A stretch of DNA of 64,000 bases. Source: Alphaproteobacteria bacterium UBA1301 (GTDB lineage: Bacteria > Pseudomonadota > Alphaproteobacteria > Micropepsales > Micropepsaceae). The DNA lies in NCBI GenBank assembly GCA_002307725.1, contig DBUB01000002.1:581824-645823 (forward strand), in the 5' to 3' direction. Every line of letters begins with the position of its first letter. The stretch's first letter is position 1. The position numbers and the translations under genes are program-made. Under the pieces are notes generated by a model. The model saw only the letters and a program-made list of their open reading frames with translations. It did no database searches and was not told the origin of the DNA. This document shows positions 46,166 through 54,849 of the stretch, one piece after another.

Positions 46166-46819
46166 TCAACCAATACTCGCAGAACAATTGCCATGGGTGC
46201 ACGCCAGCGGCATGGCGGTCTGCATCGGGCACGATTGCACTTTATGCAGAACTTCCATCACACTGTTGCAGTCAAGCTTGTGCACGATGTTCTGTCGCTG
46301 GCGCTCAATGGCTTTGACGCTTTTCAAAAGGTTCCGGGCAATTGCCTTGTTCGAAAGGCCCAACCTCAACTGGTCAAGAACGGCTCGTTCGGTTTCGGTC
46401 AGCCGGGCAATCGTCTTCTGTATCGCTTCGCAACTTCGACGTTTGGAAACCCATTGGTGGTCTTCGAAACAGTAGCGCTCCAGCCTGTTGAGAAAGGAAT
46501 TGTCGTCGAGGGGTTTTTCAAACACGGTCGCAGCTCCCATCTCCATGGCTGCGACGGTGGTCTGAACGTCGGCATATGCGCTGATCAGGATGACAGGAAC
46601 AGAACTCTTCTGGCGCAACAGCCTCAGTACCTCCAGACCCGATAGCGTCGGCAAACGATAATCGAGGACAACGCAGCCAGGGCGATCGAGGCTCGCCGTC
46701 TTCAGAAAACTGTCGGGATCGCTCCAGCCTTCAACATGCAAGCCGACGGATTCGATCAGGGCACACAGCGAGTCCCGAAACCTGTCGTCGTCATCGACGA
46801 TGTTAACATGGCCGCTCAA
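46166..46819 (-). CDS. FixJ/NarL-type response regulator
   Basis: A 217-residue response regulator. The receiver domain (about 1-120) has the acidic pocket VDDDDRF, the phospho-acceptor Asp in CVVLDYRLP near residue 53 and the lysine in FEKPLD. The LuxR-type HTH (about 138-195) reads LTETERAVLDQL, LSNKAIARNL. The start is TTG 46819, since no ATG is available before the receiver. It starts 7 bp after the histidine kinase stop, so the pair is co-transcribed. Position directly upstream of gvpA suggests it regulates the gas vesicle operon. Confidence 0.88.
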   Translation of the reverse strand: MSGHVNIVDDDDRFRDSLCALIESVGLHVEGWSDPDSFLKTASLDRPGCVVLDYRLPTLSGLEVLRLLRQKSSVPVILISAYADVQTTVAAMEMGAATVFEKPLDDNSFLNRLERYCFEDHQWVSKRRSCEAIQKTIARLTETERAVLDQLRLGLSNKAIARNLLKSVKAIERQRQNIVHKLDCNSVMEVLHKVQSCPMQTAMPLACTHGNCSASIG

Positions 46820-46826
46820 GATCTGT

Positions 46827-47573
46827 TCACTTGCTGTCCTCCTGCCCTAGCGTTTGTTCGCTCGGCAGAACCATCTCCATGCATGTCCCGTGGTGCTTCG
46901 AGTGGCAAGCAACACGTCCCCGGTGCCAGCGCACGATATCGCCAGCAATGGCAAGACCGAGGCCGCTTCCATTCTCGCGTGCCGTAACGAAAGGTTCGAA
47001 TATCTTGTCGCGGATGGCTTCTGGGAGACCGCAACCGTTGTCGAAGACCTGGATCGTCGTCGTCTCGGGAGTCGCCATGGCAATACGGATTATCAGTTTC
47101 CGCCCGGAGATCTTCGGGTCGTCGAGCGCCGCGATACTGTTGATCAAGACGTTGTAGAGCGCCGTTCCCAGCAGTTCCTTGACCCCGTTCACCTGGGTGC
47201 GACCGGTGCGGACCTCAAGACGGATCCGGACCTGTTTGGCATCCGCCAGGGGCCTCAGCCGGTCGATTTCCTCCCGGCACACTTCGGTAAGGCAGACGCT
47301 AGATCTTGTCGTCGGCCGGCGCTCCGTCAGCAATCGTAGTTGCTTGATGATGGTGGACGCGCGCAACGCTTCCGCCTTGATGCCCTTAAGGTACTCGTCG
47401 ATATCGGCAGGCCGGATCACCGACCTCGCGAGATGCCGAGAGAGCGTATTGGCGAGATTGATGATGGTCCCGAGCGGATGGTTGAGTTCGTGCGCGACAT
47501 AGGCGGTCATCACGCGCACGGTCGTTTCACGCTCCCATTGACGGCCCAGATCGCTGCCTACGGCTTCGAGCAT
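46827..47573 (-). CDS. Soluble histidine kinase lacking a sensor domain
   Basis: A 248-residue kinase that consists only of a DHp helix pair (phospho-acceptor His in VAHELNHPLGTI near residue 30) and a HATPase_c domain (N-box LYNVLINS, G1 FDNGCGLPE, G2 GSGLGLAIAGDIV). No membrane helix and no PAS/GAF domain is seen, so the signal must come from a partner protein or through a missing N-terminal region. ATG 47573 is preceded by AGAGGTGGG. The extension to 47672 exists in frame but lacks domain content. Partner of the adjacent response regulator. Confidence 0.87.
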   Translation of the reverse strand: MLEAVGSDLGRQWERETTVRVMTAYVAHELNHPLGTIINLANTLSRHLARSVIRPADIDEYLKGIKAEALRASTIIKQLRLLTERRPTTRSSVCLTEVCREEIDRLRPLADAKQVRIRLEVRTGRTQVNGVKELLGTALYNVLINSIAALDDPKISGRKLIIRIAMATPETTTIQVFDNGCGLPEAIRDKIFEPFVTARENGSGLGLAIAGDIVRWHRGRVACHSKHHGTCMEMVLPSEQTLGQEDSK

Positions 47574-48439
47574 GGGCCCACCTCTTCTCGGTCGAACCGT
47601 TCGGTTCGACTTTGTCTGCGAAAACGCCGAAAGGCCGGCGCCTCTGCGAGAGTCGGAATGAGCAACTTCCATTGACGAAAACCGCGCGTCAGAGCGGCCC
47701 GGTTATGTACAAACCCACCGAGCTGAAGAGTATGCCATACATTTGAACTCGCACCGGGACTGGCATAGGCGTTGATGGACATCTTATTCCGCCCGGAATT
47801 TCCTGTTCCAAATTCCTGCTGGATAGGCCGTATGGTCGGCTTCTCGATTTTAGAGAGACTATATGTCTTAAAAACAAATATGATAGATGCGGAAAATACG
47901 CACATCGCCGAATAATTCCCCTTCGTCGGTATTGGGACGATAATCATTCATTAATTATGCCACGGCGAAGTCGTGTGCCGTGGACGTCATCGCCGCGAAG
48001 AAGGCGTGTCCCGGAGGCAAACCCGTCGTGAGAGCAAGTTCCCTGCGCGGGTCGCAAAAAATGCTGCGAACGCCCTGGCGCTTTGCCACGCCGAATTGGC
48101 TGGAGACCCTACGGCATTCGCGGCCTCGACTGTCGCCGCAGCCGGAGTGCTCTGAGTTGGGGAATGTTGGAATGACGGTCTCGTCGCTTCCGCACACCGA
48201 TAGCAATTGCAAATTACCAAATAGAAATAATAGCGTAGGATGAGAAACTCGAAATGAACCCTCTCTGCTCCTGACCCAAGGAATCCGGGATTTTCTGTTT
48301 ACGGGCACGGCTGAGAACGAAGAGAACGAAACCACCAGGGGGGGGCGCGGCTTGACGGGCTGCGGCGGTGTTGTCGTGCAACCCATGAGCAGGCAAGCGG
48401 CGGCCGTCCAATGCTGACGGACAATCATCATGGAATGCC
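47574..48439. other. Non-coding region between the gas vesicle island and the ABC export operon, with repeat copy B
   Basis: This 866 bp gap shows an AT-rich stretch at about 47800-47955 that may carry the kinase-regulator promoter. An inverted repeat CCACGGC-N10-GCCGTGG lies at 47960-47983, and an 8-G run at 48338-48345. A minus-strand frame from ATG 48431, 12 bp beyond the permease stop, starts like a lipoprotein (TAAACLLMGCTT) but then runs through the dispersed repeat into unconvincing sequence down to 47955. It may be a decayed lipoprotein gene. Confidence 0.45.
48233..48315 (+). repeat. Dispersed repeat copy B (right edge of gas vesicle island)
   Basis: Same-orientation partner of the repeat at 33224-33308, about 80 % identical by eye over ~84 bp. 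The two copies are about 15.0 kb apart and enclose the whole gas vesicle cluster and its two-component pair. Confidence 0.7.
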
Positions 48440-50905
48440 CTATTCGTAGCGCAGGGCATCGATGGGATTGGCGCGGGCAACGTGCAAGGCGTGACCAATC
48501 ACGGTCGTCCAGGCGATGGCGAGCGCAAGTAGCCCTGCCACGATGAAGTAGATCGGGTTCAGCGTGATGCGATAGGCATAACCCTCGAGCCAATGCTGTA
48601 GGTAGTACCAAGCCACCGGCCAAGCGATGAGGTTCGCCAGCAGCACCGGAATAGAGAATTGCCACAACAACAGGCGGACGATATCGCGGGTTCGTGCGCC
48701 CATGACTTTACGGATTCCAATCTCCTTGGTTCGCCGTCCGACCGTGAACGCGGCAAGTCCGAACAAGCCGAAGCTGGCGACGAAAACCGAAAGGATGACA
48801 AAAATGCTCATCAGCACGCCCTGCCGTTCCGCATCGGCGTATAGCCGATTCATGCTGTCGTCGATGAACCAGCGCACGGGCGGTTTGTCGGGAATAAACC
48901 GCTGCCAGATGCGGTCGATTCCGGTCAGGGTCTCGGGAATCATCCCCGCCTTCAGCCGCACCGAAATGTTCCGGAAGAGTTGCGGGTTGTCGTAATAGAC
49001 CGTCGGCGCCACCTGCACGGCTTGCGCCCCGGCGAACAGAACGTTGTGAACGACGCCGACAATGGTCACACGTCCGCCGATCATATCGACGGTCTTGCCG
49101 ATAGCGCTTTCGGGCGTAAAGCCGAAGTCGCGGGCGGCGTTTTCATCGATCAGGATGTTGCGCCCATCCTCAGGGCCTATCCCATGATGAAGATCGGCAC
49201 CGCGGTCACGCGCCAAAAAGCGACCGGCGAGCAGTTTTACGCCATAGACGGCAGCGAATTCAGGCGTGATGGAATAGCCCATGACCGCAACGTTTCGGCC
49301 TGTTCCCGGAATGCGGACGATGTTCATGGGGGAATTGTTGCTGGCGGGAACTTTGTCCGACATCGCCACGGAGGAGACACCGGGAACGGCGGCGAGCGCA
49401 TTCGCCATGTTCTCTGCGGAGGTCGGAGAAAGGCCGGTACCAGCGATCAGAAGAACGGCGATGTTGTCGCGGTCGAAGCCAAGGTCGAGGCGGTTAGCAT
49501 AGGTGATCTGGGCAAAAATGACCACCGCGACGATACCCAGCCCGATCGAAATTGCGAACTGAAACACCGTCAGAACAGTCCGCAGCAGGCCAGTACCGCG
49601 GGTGTTGGCGGCAGCAGAACGCAGTGCGGTGGCGGGGCTGAACCCTGACAGCACCAAGGCCGGATAGAGGCCTCCGATGAGCCCCGTCACTATCGCCACG
49701 CCGATCATGGCGATGGCAAATGGCCAATCGTAAAGGTAGTCAAAGGCGACCGTGTGTCCGAGGAAATCGCTGTAAGCCGGCAGCAGCATCTCGGAGCCAG
49801 CAAAGGCCAATACGAGAGCGATCAGCGCGGTCAGCACGGCTTCGGCGAGAAATTGCACGATGAGCTGGCGGCGGCTGGCACCACACACCTTGCGCAAGGC
49901 CATTTCGCGGGCACGCAAGGTCGCGCAGGCCGTTGCCAAATTGGTGAAGTTGAAACCGGCGATCATCAGCAACAGAAACGCGACGGCGGCAAAACCGTAG
50001 ACAAGCACGCGGCTGCCCGCTGGCTTCATGCCGCTGCCCTGGGCGTATTCCGTCAGGTGAACATCGGCGAGGGGCACGAGATTGGCCGAGAGCAGATCCT
50101 TCGCCGCGCCATGCATGACCGAAGCCACCTGGGAGATGAAGGCTGGCGAAAGATGGCGGATGAACACCGCTGGTATCTGCTCTTCGACGGCGCTGGGAGC
50201 CACGCCGGGCGTTAAACGGATGTAGCTGGAGACGTCCATTGTCGTCCACCGCTCGGGATCGGTATCGACCGTTTCCCCCGCTGTGGGCTGCGCACCGCGG
50301 TGCGGCGGCGGATAGAGAACGAATACGTCGCCCTGGAACTGCGTGTTGTAGGGTAGATCGCGCAGGATTCCGGTGACGACGCGCGACGTTGTGCTGTCGA
50401 ACAGCAAGGTGCGGCCAATAGCTTGGCTCGTACCGAAATATTGGATCGCGGCTGCTTGCGTCAGCACGACGCCGTCGGGTCGCATCAAGGCTGTCGCCGG
50501 ATCGCCCGCGACGAAGGGCAACCGGATCATGGTGAAGAAGTTCGGGTCGACGGTATTGATCCACACCGCGTACCGCTTGTTGGAAACCGTTATCGTGGCA
50601 CCATGGGAATGGATGCGCGTTTGTTCCTGGATTCCCGGCACTTCCGCGACGAGGGTGGGCCCGAGCGGCGCCGAAGCTGCTCCGGAATCGCGCCGCGGCT
50701 GACCGGGAATGTGGGTCAGCATGTCGATGCGATAAATGCGTTCGCTGTTCGGCAGCCAAGCGTCAAACGACAGTTCCTGGCGGACGTAGAGACCGATCAT
50801 GATGACGGCCGTCAATCCCACTGCGAGCCCGGTTACGTTGATGACGCTGTACAGCTTGTGGTGGACGGCGTTGCGCAGGGCGGTGAGGAGATAATTGCGG
50901 AACAT
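48440..50905 (-). CDS. ABC transporter permease, MacB/FtsX type
   Basis: An 821-residue permease with two FtsX-like modules and MacB-type periplasmic regions. It opens YLLTALRNAVHHKLYSVINV with the first helix, has a mid-protein helix block (VYGFAAVAFLLLMIAGFNFT) and later FtsX signatures (KEIGIRKVMGARTRDIV). Such permeases act in mechanotransmission rather than classical uptake and work with the ATPase and adaptor encoded upstream. ATG 50905 lies 10 bp after the ATPase stop; the longer frame to 50944 is rejected. Likely exports a peptide, lipid or toxic compound; the substrate is unknown. Confidence 0.92.
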   Translation of the reverse strand: MFRNYLLTALRNAVHHKLYSVINVTGLAVGLTAVIMIGLYVRQELSFDAWLPNSERIYRIDMLTHIPGQPRRDSGAASAPLGPTLVAEVPGIQEQTRIHSHGATITVSNKRYAVWINTVDPNFFTMIRLPFVAGDPATALMRPDGVVLTQAAAIQYFGTSQAIGRTLLFDSTTSRVVTGILRDLPYNTQFQGDVFVLYPPPHRGAQPTAGETVDTDPERWTTMDVSSYIRLTPGVAPSAVEEQIPAVFIRHLSPAFISQVASVMHGAAKDLLSANLVPLADVHLTEYAQGSGMKPAGSRVLVYGFAAVAFLLLMIAGFNFTNLATACATLRAREMALRKVCGASRRQLIVQFLAEAVLTALIALVLAFAGSEMLLPAYSDFLGHTVAFDYLYDWPFAIAMIGVAIVTGLIGGLYPALVLSGFSPATALRSAAANTRGTGLLRTVLTVFQFAISIGLGIVAVVIFAQITYANRLDLGFDRDNIAVLLIAGTGLSPTSAENMANALAAVPGVSSVAMSDKVPASNNSPMNIVRIPGTGRNVAVMGYSITPEFAAVYGVKLLAGRFLARDRGADLHHGIGPEDGRNILIDENAARDFGFTPESAIGKTVDMIGGRVTIVGVVHNVLFAGAQAVQVAPTVYYDNPQLFRNISVRLKAGMIPETLTGIDRIWQRFIPDKPPVRWFIDDSMNRLYADAERQGVLMSIFVILSVFVASFGLFGLAAFTVGRRTKEIGIRKVMGARTRDIVRLLLWQFSIPVLLANLIAWPVAWYYLQHWLEGYAYRITLNPIYFIVAGLLALAIAWTTVIGHALHVARANPIDALRYE

Positions 50906-50915
50906 GGTGTCGCCT

Positions 50916-51602
50916 TCAGAGCGTGTGTTTAATGTCTTCGGCAACGACGGCGCCGTCGAGCAGATTGACGATGCGGTGGGCGTATTCGGCGTGGGCGTAG
51001 GAGTGGGTCACCATCACGATGGTGGTGCCGTCCTTGTTCAGTTCGGTCAGGAGCTGCATCACTTCCTCGCCATTGGCGGAGTCGAGATTGCCGGTCGGTT
51101 CGTCGGCGAGAATTAGCTTGGGCTGCGCCAACACCGCGCGCGCGATGGCGACGCGCTGCTGCTGGCCGCCGGAGAGCTGTTGCGGCATGTGGTGGGCACG
51201 GTGAGCGATTCCCATCCGCTTCAGAGCTTCCCGCACACGGTTCTTGCGCTCGCGCACCGCAACATCGGCGTGATACAGAAGCGCAAGCTCCACGTTGTCG
51301 AAGACGGTCAACTCGTTGATCAGATTGAAGCTCTGGAAGACGAACCCGAGCGCCGATTTGCGCAGTTCCGCAAGCTGCGCCTCGCGATAACCGGAGATGT
51401 TCTTGCCGTCGAACCAGTATTCGCCGCCCGATGGCTGGTCGAGCATTCCGATCACATTGAGCAGGGTGGACTTGCCGCAACCCGATGGTCCCATGATGGC
51501 GACGAATTCGCCGGGCCTCACCTCGAGATCGACGTTGCGCAGCGCGGTCGTTTCGATGTCCGCGGTGTGGTAGACTTTGTTGAGCTGTTTGAGCTTGATC
51601 AT
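50916..51602 (-). CDS. ABC transporter ATP-binding protein, MacB/LolD type
   Basis: A 228-residue ATPase subunit. Walker [12 protein letters not shown] near residue 40, Q-loop FQSFNLI, signature [16 protein letters not shown] near residue 145 and Walker [14 protein letters not shown] follow the LolD/MacB pattern. It energises the permease encoded 10 bp downstream and sits 23 bp after the HlyD-type adaptor gene. Together they form a tripartite MacAB-like exporter. Confidence 0.95.
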   Translation of the reverse strand: MIKLKQLNKVYHTADIETTALRNVDLEVRPGEFVAIMGPSGCGKSTLLNVIGMLDQPSGGEYWFDGKNISGYREAQLAELRKSALGFVFQSFNLINELTVFDNVELALLYHADVAVRERKNRVREALKRMGIAHRAHHMPQQLSGGQQQRVAIARAVLAQPKLILADEPTGNLDSANGEEVMQLLTELNKDGTTIVMVTHSYAHAEYAHRIVNLLDGAVVAEDIKHTL

Positions 51603-51625
51603 CGGGTGTTCTCGTTTGTCATTGC

Positions 51626-52927
51626 TTATTTGGATTCGATTTTGACGCGATCGATGTTCTGGTAAGCGGCATAGCTGGAAACGATGACGCGATCTCCGGG
51701 CTTGAGCCCTTCCAGCACTTCGACATATGCGGGGTTGCGGCGGCCGAGGCGCACGTTGCGGCGGACGGCCGTGTTGCTGCCGCTCTTCAGAACGAAGATC
51801 CAGGTGCCGCCCGAGTCCTGATAGAACGGCCCGTTCGGCAGCAGCATCGCCTTGCTGGTGCCGCCAAGTTGGAGCTTCAAATCGACGGCTTGTCCGTTGT
51901 GGATACCGGCCGGCGCCGCGCCTGCGAACGTCAGATCGACCTTGAACGTGCCGTTGCTCACCTGCGGATAAACCTTGCTGACGGCAGCCTTGTAGTCCCG
52001 TCCGTTGATCGTCGGCAGCGCTTGTTGGCCGGTGCGAACGCGCCCCAGATAGAATTCGTCGACCTGCGCAATGAGCCGGAAGCGATCGAGCGAATCGACT
52101 TGCCCGAGGACAGCGCCTTGTGGCTTCGATTGCCCGATTTCCGCGTCCAAAGCCGTCAACTGGCCATCCATCGGGGCGCGGATCGTCAAGGCATCGATGC
52201 TTTTCTGTGCCGCGTCGAGATTGGTATGGAGAAGTGTCAGCGTCTTCTTCAATTGAGCAATCTGCTCCGCGCGCTCGCGTTCCATTACGGTATGGGACGC
52301 TTGTGCGGCAGCGCGGACTTTGAGTTGGTAGGCCAAGCGACTCTTGTCCTTCTCATAGGTGGCGGACGCCAGGGCTTTGGCCTCAAACAGGCGCTTGTCG
52401 CGTTCCAGGTCTGAGGTCAGCGTTTCGACCTGGTACTCGATGTCGAGCATGTCCTTTTGGTAGGTGAGGCGGGTCTGCTCGAGTTGCAGTTCGGTATTCT
52501 GCACCTCGCTCATCTGGCGTGCCGTATCGGCTTCACGCGCGGCGACTTCGAGCTGCAAGGTTGGATTGCCCAGTACCAGAATCGGTTGCCCAGCCTTCAC
52601 CAGAGCACCGTCTTCGACCAGGACTTGTTTCACCGTGCCGCCCTGGTCGGTGGTCAGATGGTTGGTGATGAAGGGCGCGATGGTCCCGCGCACGGCGGCA
52701 AAATCTTCGAAGGCACCGTTGGTGACGGTCCCGATGGTGACTTGGTCCATGGGAACGCGGTAAACGCGGCCATGACCTAGGCCGAGAAGCCACACCGCGG
52801 CGACTAGGACCGCCAGCGCGGTGAGGCCGTAAGGCCAATAGCGCTTGAGCCCGGGACGCCGCTGCAGGATGCGGTCCATCCCACTTGCGATCGGGGCGTC
52901 TTCCTCGTCGTTCGGTGTGGCGTCCAT
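51626..52927 (-). CDS. HlyD-family periplasmic adaptor (MacA-like)
   Basis: A 433-residue membrane-fusion protein. A single N-terminal membrane helix (YWPYGLTALAVLVAAVWLLG, about residues 33-53) is followed by a lipoyl half-motif VLVEDGALVKAGQPILVLGN, a long alpha-hairpin (about 130-250, with QLKKTLTLLHTNLDAAQKS), a second lipoyl half TIRAPMDGQLTALDAEIG and a beta-barrel with the final GLKPGDRVIVSSY. It links the ABC permease to an outer-membrane channel not encoded here. It begins 5 bp after the UrcA gene stop. Confidence 0.92.
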   Translation of the reverse strand: MDATPNDEEDAPIASGMDRILQRRPGLKRYWPYGLTALAVLVAAVWLLGLGHGRVYRVPMDQVTIGTVTNGAFEDFAAVRGTIAPFITNHLTTDQGGTVKQVLVEDGALVKAGQPILVLGNPTLQLEVAAREADTARQMSEVQNTELQLEQTRLTYQKDMLDIEYQVETLTSDLERDKRLFEAKALASATYEKDKSRLAYQLKVRAAAQASHTVMERERAEQIAQLKKTLTLLHTNLDAAQKSIDALTIRAPMDGQLTALDAEIGQSKPQGAVLGQVDSLDRFRLIAQVDEFYLGRVRTGQQALPTINGRDYKAAVSKVYPQVSNGTFKVDLTFAGAAPAGIHNGQAVDLKLQLGGTSKAMLLPNGPFYQDSGGTWIFVLKSGSNTAVRRNVRLGRRNPAYVEVLEGLKPGDRVIVSSYAAYQNIDRVKIESK

Positions 52928-52932
52928 CGCGG

Positions 52933-53277
52933 CTACTCGTTGGCAAGGGCCGCAAGTTCGGGCGAACCAACCCTGTCAACCGCCTGACGCACGGCGTCAA
53001 TATGGCAGTGTTTTATGGCGTCCGATGACGCCAATGCGTGGCCTTTGGTCTGGCTTGTGCAGACGGCGGCGGCCGCCCTTTTCAGACGCTCCAGGAGCGC
53101 GGCCGCATCTGGTTTGGCAGCAAGGTTCAGATCGCCATAGGAGACCGTGACTCGCTTCATGACGATGCCGCTCGTGCTCGGAAGGGACCCCTCCACAGCG
53201 ACGGAGGTTTCATTCGCAAAAGCAGCGCCCGCTACAGCGGCCAACAGAACGGTGCTCAGAGCCAGAAATGTTTTCAT
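52933..53277 (-). CDS. UrcA-family secreted protein
   Basis: A 114-residue protein with a signal peptide (residues 1-22, ending GAAFA) and the UrcA-family pattern VSYGDLNLAAKPDAAALLERLKRAAAAVCT, with a second Cys in IKHCHIDAVRQAV and the end VGSPELAALAN. UrcA-type proteins are small periplasmic proteins found mainly in sphingomonads and related alphaproteobacteria; function is not known. It is the first gene of the sigma-54-linked export operon. ATG 53277 is preceded by GGGAGAA. Confidence 0.8.
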   Translation of the reverse strand: MKTFLALSTVLLAAVAGAAFANETSVAVEGSLPSTSGIVMKRVTVSYGDLNLAAKPDAAALLERLKRAAAAVCTSQTKGHALASSDAIKHCHIDAVRQAVDRVGSPELAALANE

Positions 53278-53335
53278 GGTGTTCTCCCAAAAATGACAGG
53301 TCGGTAGCGATGTCCGGCCCTCTTTCAGACCTATT

Positions 53336-53352
53336 GGCATTTTGCGTACCAG
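53336..53352 (-). promoter_or_regulatory. Sigma-54 (-24/-12) promoter of the UrcA-HlyD-ABC operon
   Basis: Read on the minus strand: CTGGTACGCAAAATGCC. It has the invariant GG-N10-GC and matches the consensus TGGCACG-N4-TTGC well (one change in the -24 box, TGGTACG, and TGC for TTGC). It lies about 60 bp upstream of the UrcA start and next to a sigma-54 activator gene, which strengthens the call. Confidence 0.75.
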
Positions 53353-53361
53353 AAATAATCT

Positions 53362-53385
53362 GCAGTAAAATCAAAATGTTACTGC
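53362..53385. promoter_or_regulatory. Candidate activator-binding dyad
   Basis: A perfect inverted repeat GCAGTAA-N10-TTACTGC, located just upstream of the -24 box of the sigma-54 promoter and within the leader of the divergent NtrC-type gene. It could be the binding site of that regulator, giving activation of the export operon and autoregulation. It is closer to the promoter than the usual enhancer distance. Confidence 0.55.
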
Positions 53386-53451
53386 GACGACCTTGGCAAG
53401 AACCGTCCGCTGGCGTACATTTTTCTGTGAAGTGTTCGATTTCGGACGGTC

Positions 53452-54849
53452 ATGGTCCCCGCCTTTCCAAGCTCGGCGCATATCCTGGTGGTGGACGACG
53501 AAGAGGACATCCTTCTCGCGGCCCGCTTGGCTCTGAAGCGCCATTTCGCGTCAGTCGAGACCTTGTGCGATCCGGCGGCCTTGCCGGAGCGGGTGCGCCA
53601 GGGCGGGTTCGACGTGCTGCTCCTCGACATGAATTTCGCCCGTGGGGCCGAGAGCGGCGCGGAAGGTTTGTCGTTGCTCGCGCAAGTCCTCGCCATCGAT
53701 CCGCAGGCGGTGGTGGTGCTGGTGACGGCGCATGGCGACATGGATCTGGCGGTGCGCGCGATGAAGGAGGGCGCCGCCGATTTTGTCGTCAAGCCGTGGG
53801 AGAACGAGCGCCTTATCGCCACGCTTAACGCCGCCGCCAATTTAAGGCGCGCCAGTGCAGAGGCAGCGGAGTTGCGCTCGCGCCAGCGCGGTCTTGCGGC
53901 CGCCAGCCAATCGGAGAACGATCTCATCGGCGCGTCCCCCGCCATCCGCCGCGTGTTCGATCTCATCCGCCGGGCCGCGCCGACCGATGCCAATGTGTTG
54001 ATCCTTGGCGAGAATGGCACCGGTAAGGAACTCGTGGCCCGCGAAATCCATCGCCAATCGAGGCGTTCCAAAGAAGTCTTCCTGCGGGTCGACCTCGGCA
54101 CTGTTTCGGCAGCACTGTTTGAAAGCGAGTTGTTCGGTCATCGCCGCGGCGCCTTCACCGACGCCAAAGACGATCGTACCGGGCGGTTTCGCGCGGCCAC
54201 CGGCGGCTCGCTGTTCCTGGACGAAATCGGCAACGTGCCGCTGCACCTGCAGACCAAGCTGCTCACCGCGCTCGAACGCCGCGAAGTGATTCCGGTGGGA
54301 AGCGATCGTGCCGAGCCCATCGACGTACGCCTGATTTGCGCCACCAATCTGTCGCCCGAGCATTTGAACGACGAGCAGGTGTTCCGGGCCGATCTCTTGT
54401 ACCGCATCAACACGGTGGAGATCACGCTGCCGCCCCTGCGCGAGCGCCGCGAGGACATCCCGCTGCTGCTGGAACATTTCATCGCGATGTACGCGCACAA
54501 ATACAACATGCCGCGAAAGCGCATCACGGCGGCGGCGCTCGACCGGCTTTGCGCCTATGATTGGCCCGGCAACATCCGCGCCTTACGCCATGCCGTCGAA
54601 CGTGCGGTGATCCTGAGTGAGGGCACCGCATTCGAAGCCGAGGATTTTCCGATCAACGCCGAGCGCCGCGTGCCCGCGCCCGCCCTTGCGCCCGTGTCAG
54701 GTGGTTCCGCGCTCGACCTCGACACGTTGGAGCGCGGCACTATCATGCGCGCACTGGCGCAACATAACGGCAATGTGAGCCGCGCGGCGCAGGCGTTGGG
54801 CCTCACCCGCGCCTCGCTTTACCGGCGGATGCAGAAACATGGTCTATAA
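53452..54849 (+). CDS. NtrC-family sigma-54-dependent response regulator
   Basis: A 465-residue activator. The receiver (about 1-125) carries VVDDEEDI and the phospho-acceptor in LLLDMNF near residue 58. The AAA+ domain (about 150-390) has Walker [14 protein letters not shown], the sigma-54 contact loop GAFTDAK (consensus GAFTGA, here with Asp for the second Gly), Walker [11 protein letters not shown] and RLICATN. A Fis-type HTH ends the protein ([20 protein letters not shown]). It is divergent from the UrcA/ABC operon and overlaps its histidine kinase by 11 bp. Confidence 0.94.
   Translation: MVPAFPSSAHILVVDDEEDILLAARLALKRHFASVETLCDPAALPERVRQGGFDVLLLDMNFARGAESGAEGLSLLAQVLAIDPQAVVVLVTAHGDMDLAVRAMKEGAADFVVKPWENERLIATLNAAANLRRASAEAAELRSRQRGLAAASQSENDLIGASPAIRRVFDLIRRAAPTDANVLILGENGTGKELVAREIHRQSRRSKEVFLRVDLGTVSAALFESELFGHRRGAFTDAKDDRTGRFRAATGGSLFLDEIGNVPLHLQTKLLTALERREVIPVGSDRAEPIDVRLICATNLSPEHLNDEQVFRADLLYRINTVEITLPPLRERREDIPLLLEHFIAMYAHKYNMPRKRITAAALDRLCAYDWPGNIRALRHAVERAVILSEGTAFEAEDFPINAERRVPAPALAPVSGGSALDLDTLERGTIMRALAQHNGNVSRAAQALGLTRASLYRRMQKHGL

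Noticed and set aside
47955..48665. 236-residue minus-strand frame after the ABC permease
   Set aside because: Its first third overlaps the permease in another frame. The part from ATG 48431 starts like a lipoprotein but then runs through the dispersed repeat and loses protein-like character; not supported as an intact gene.
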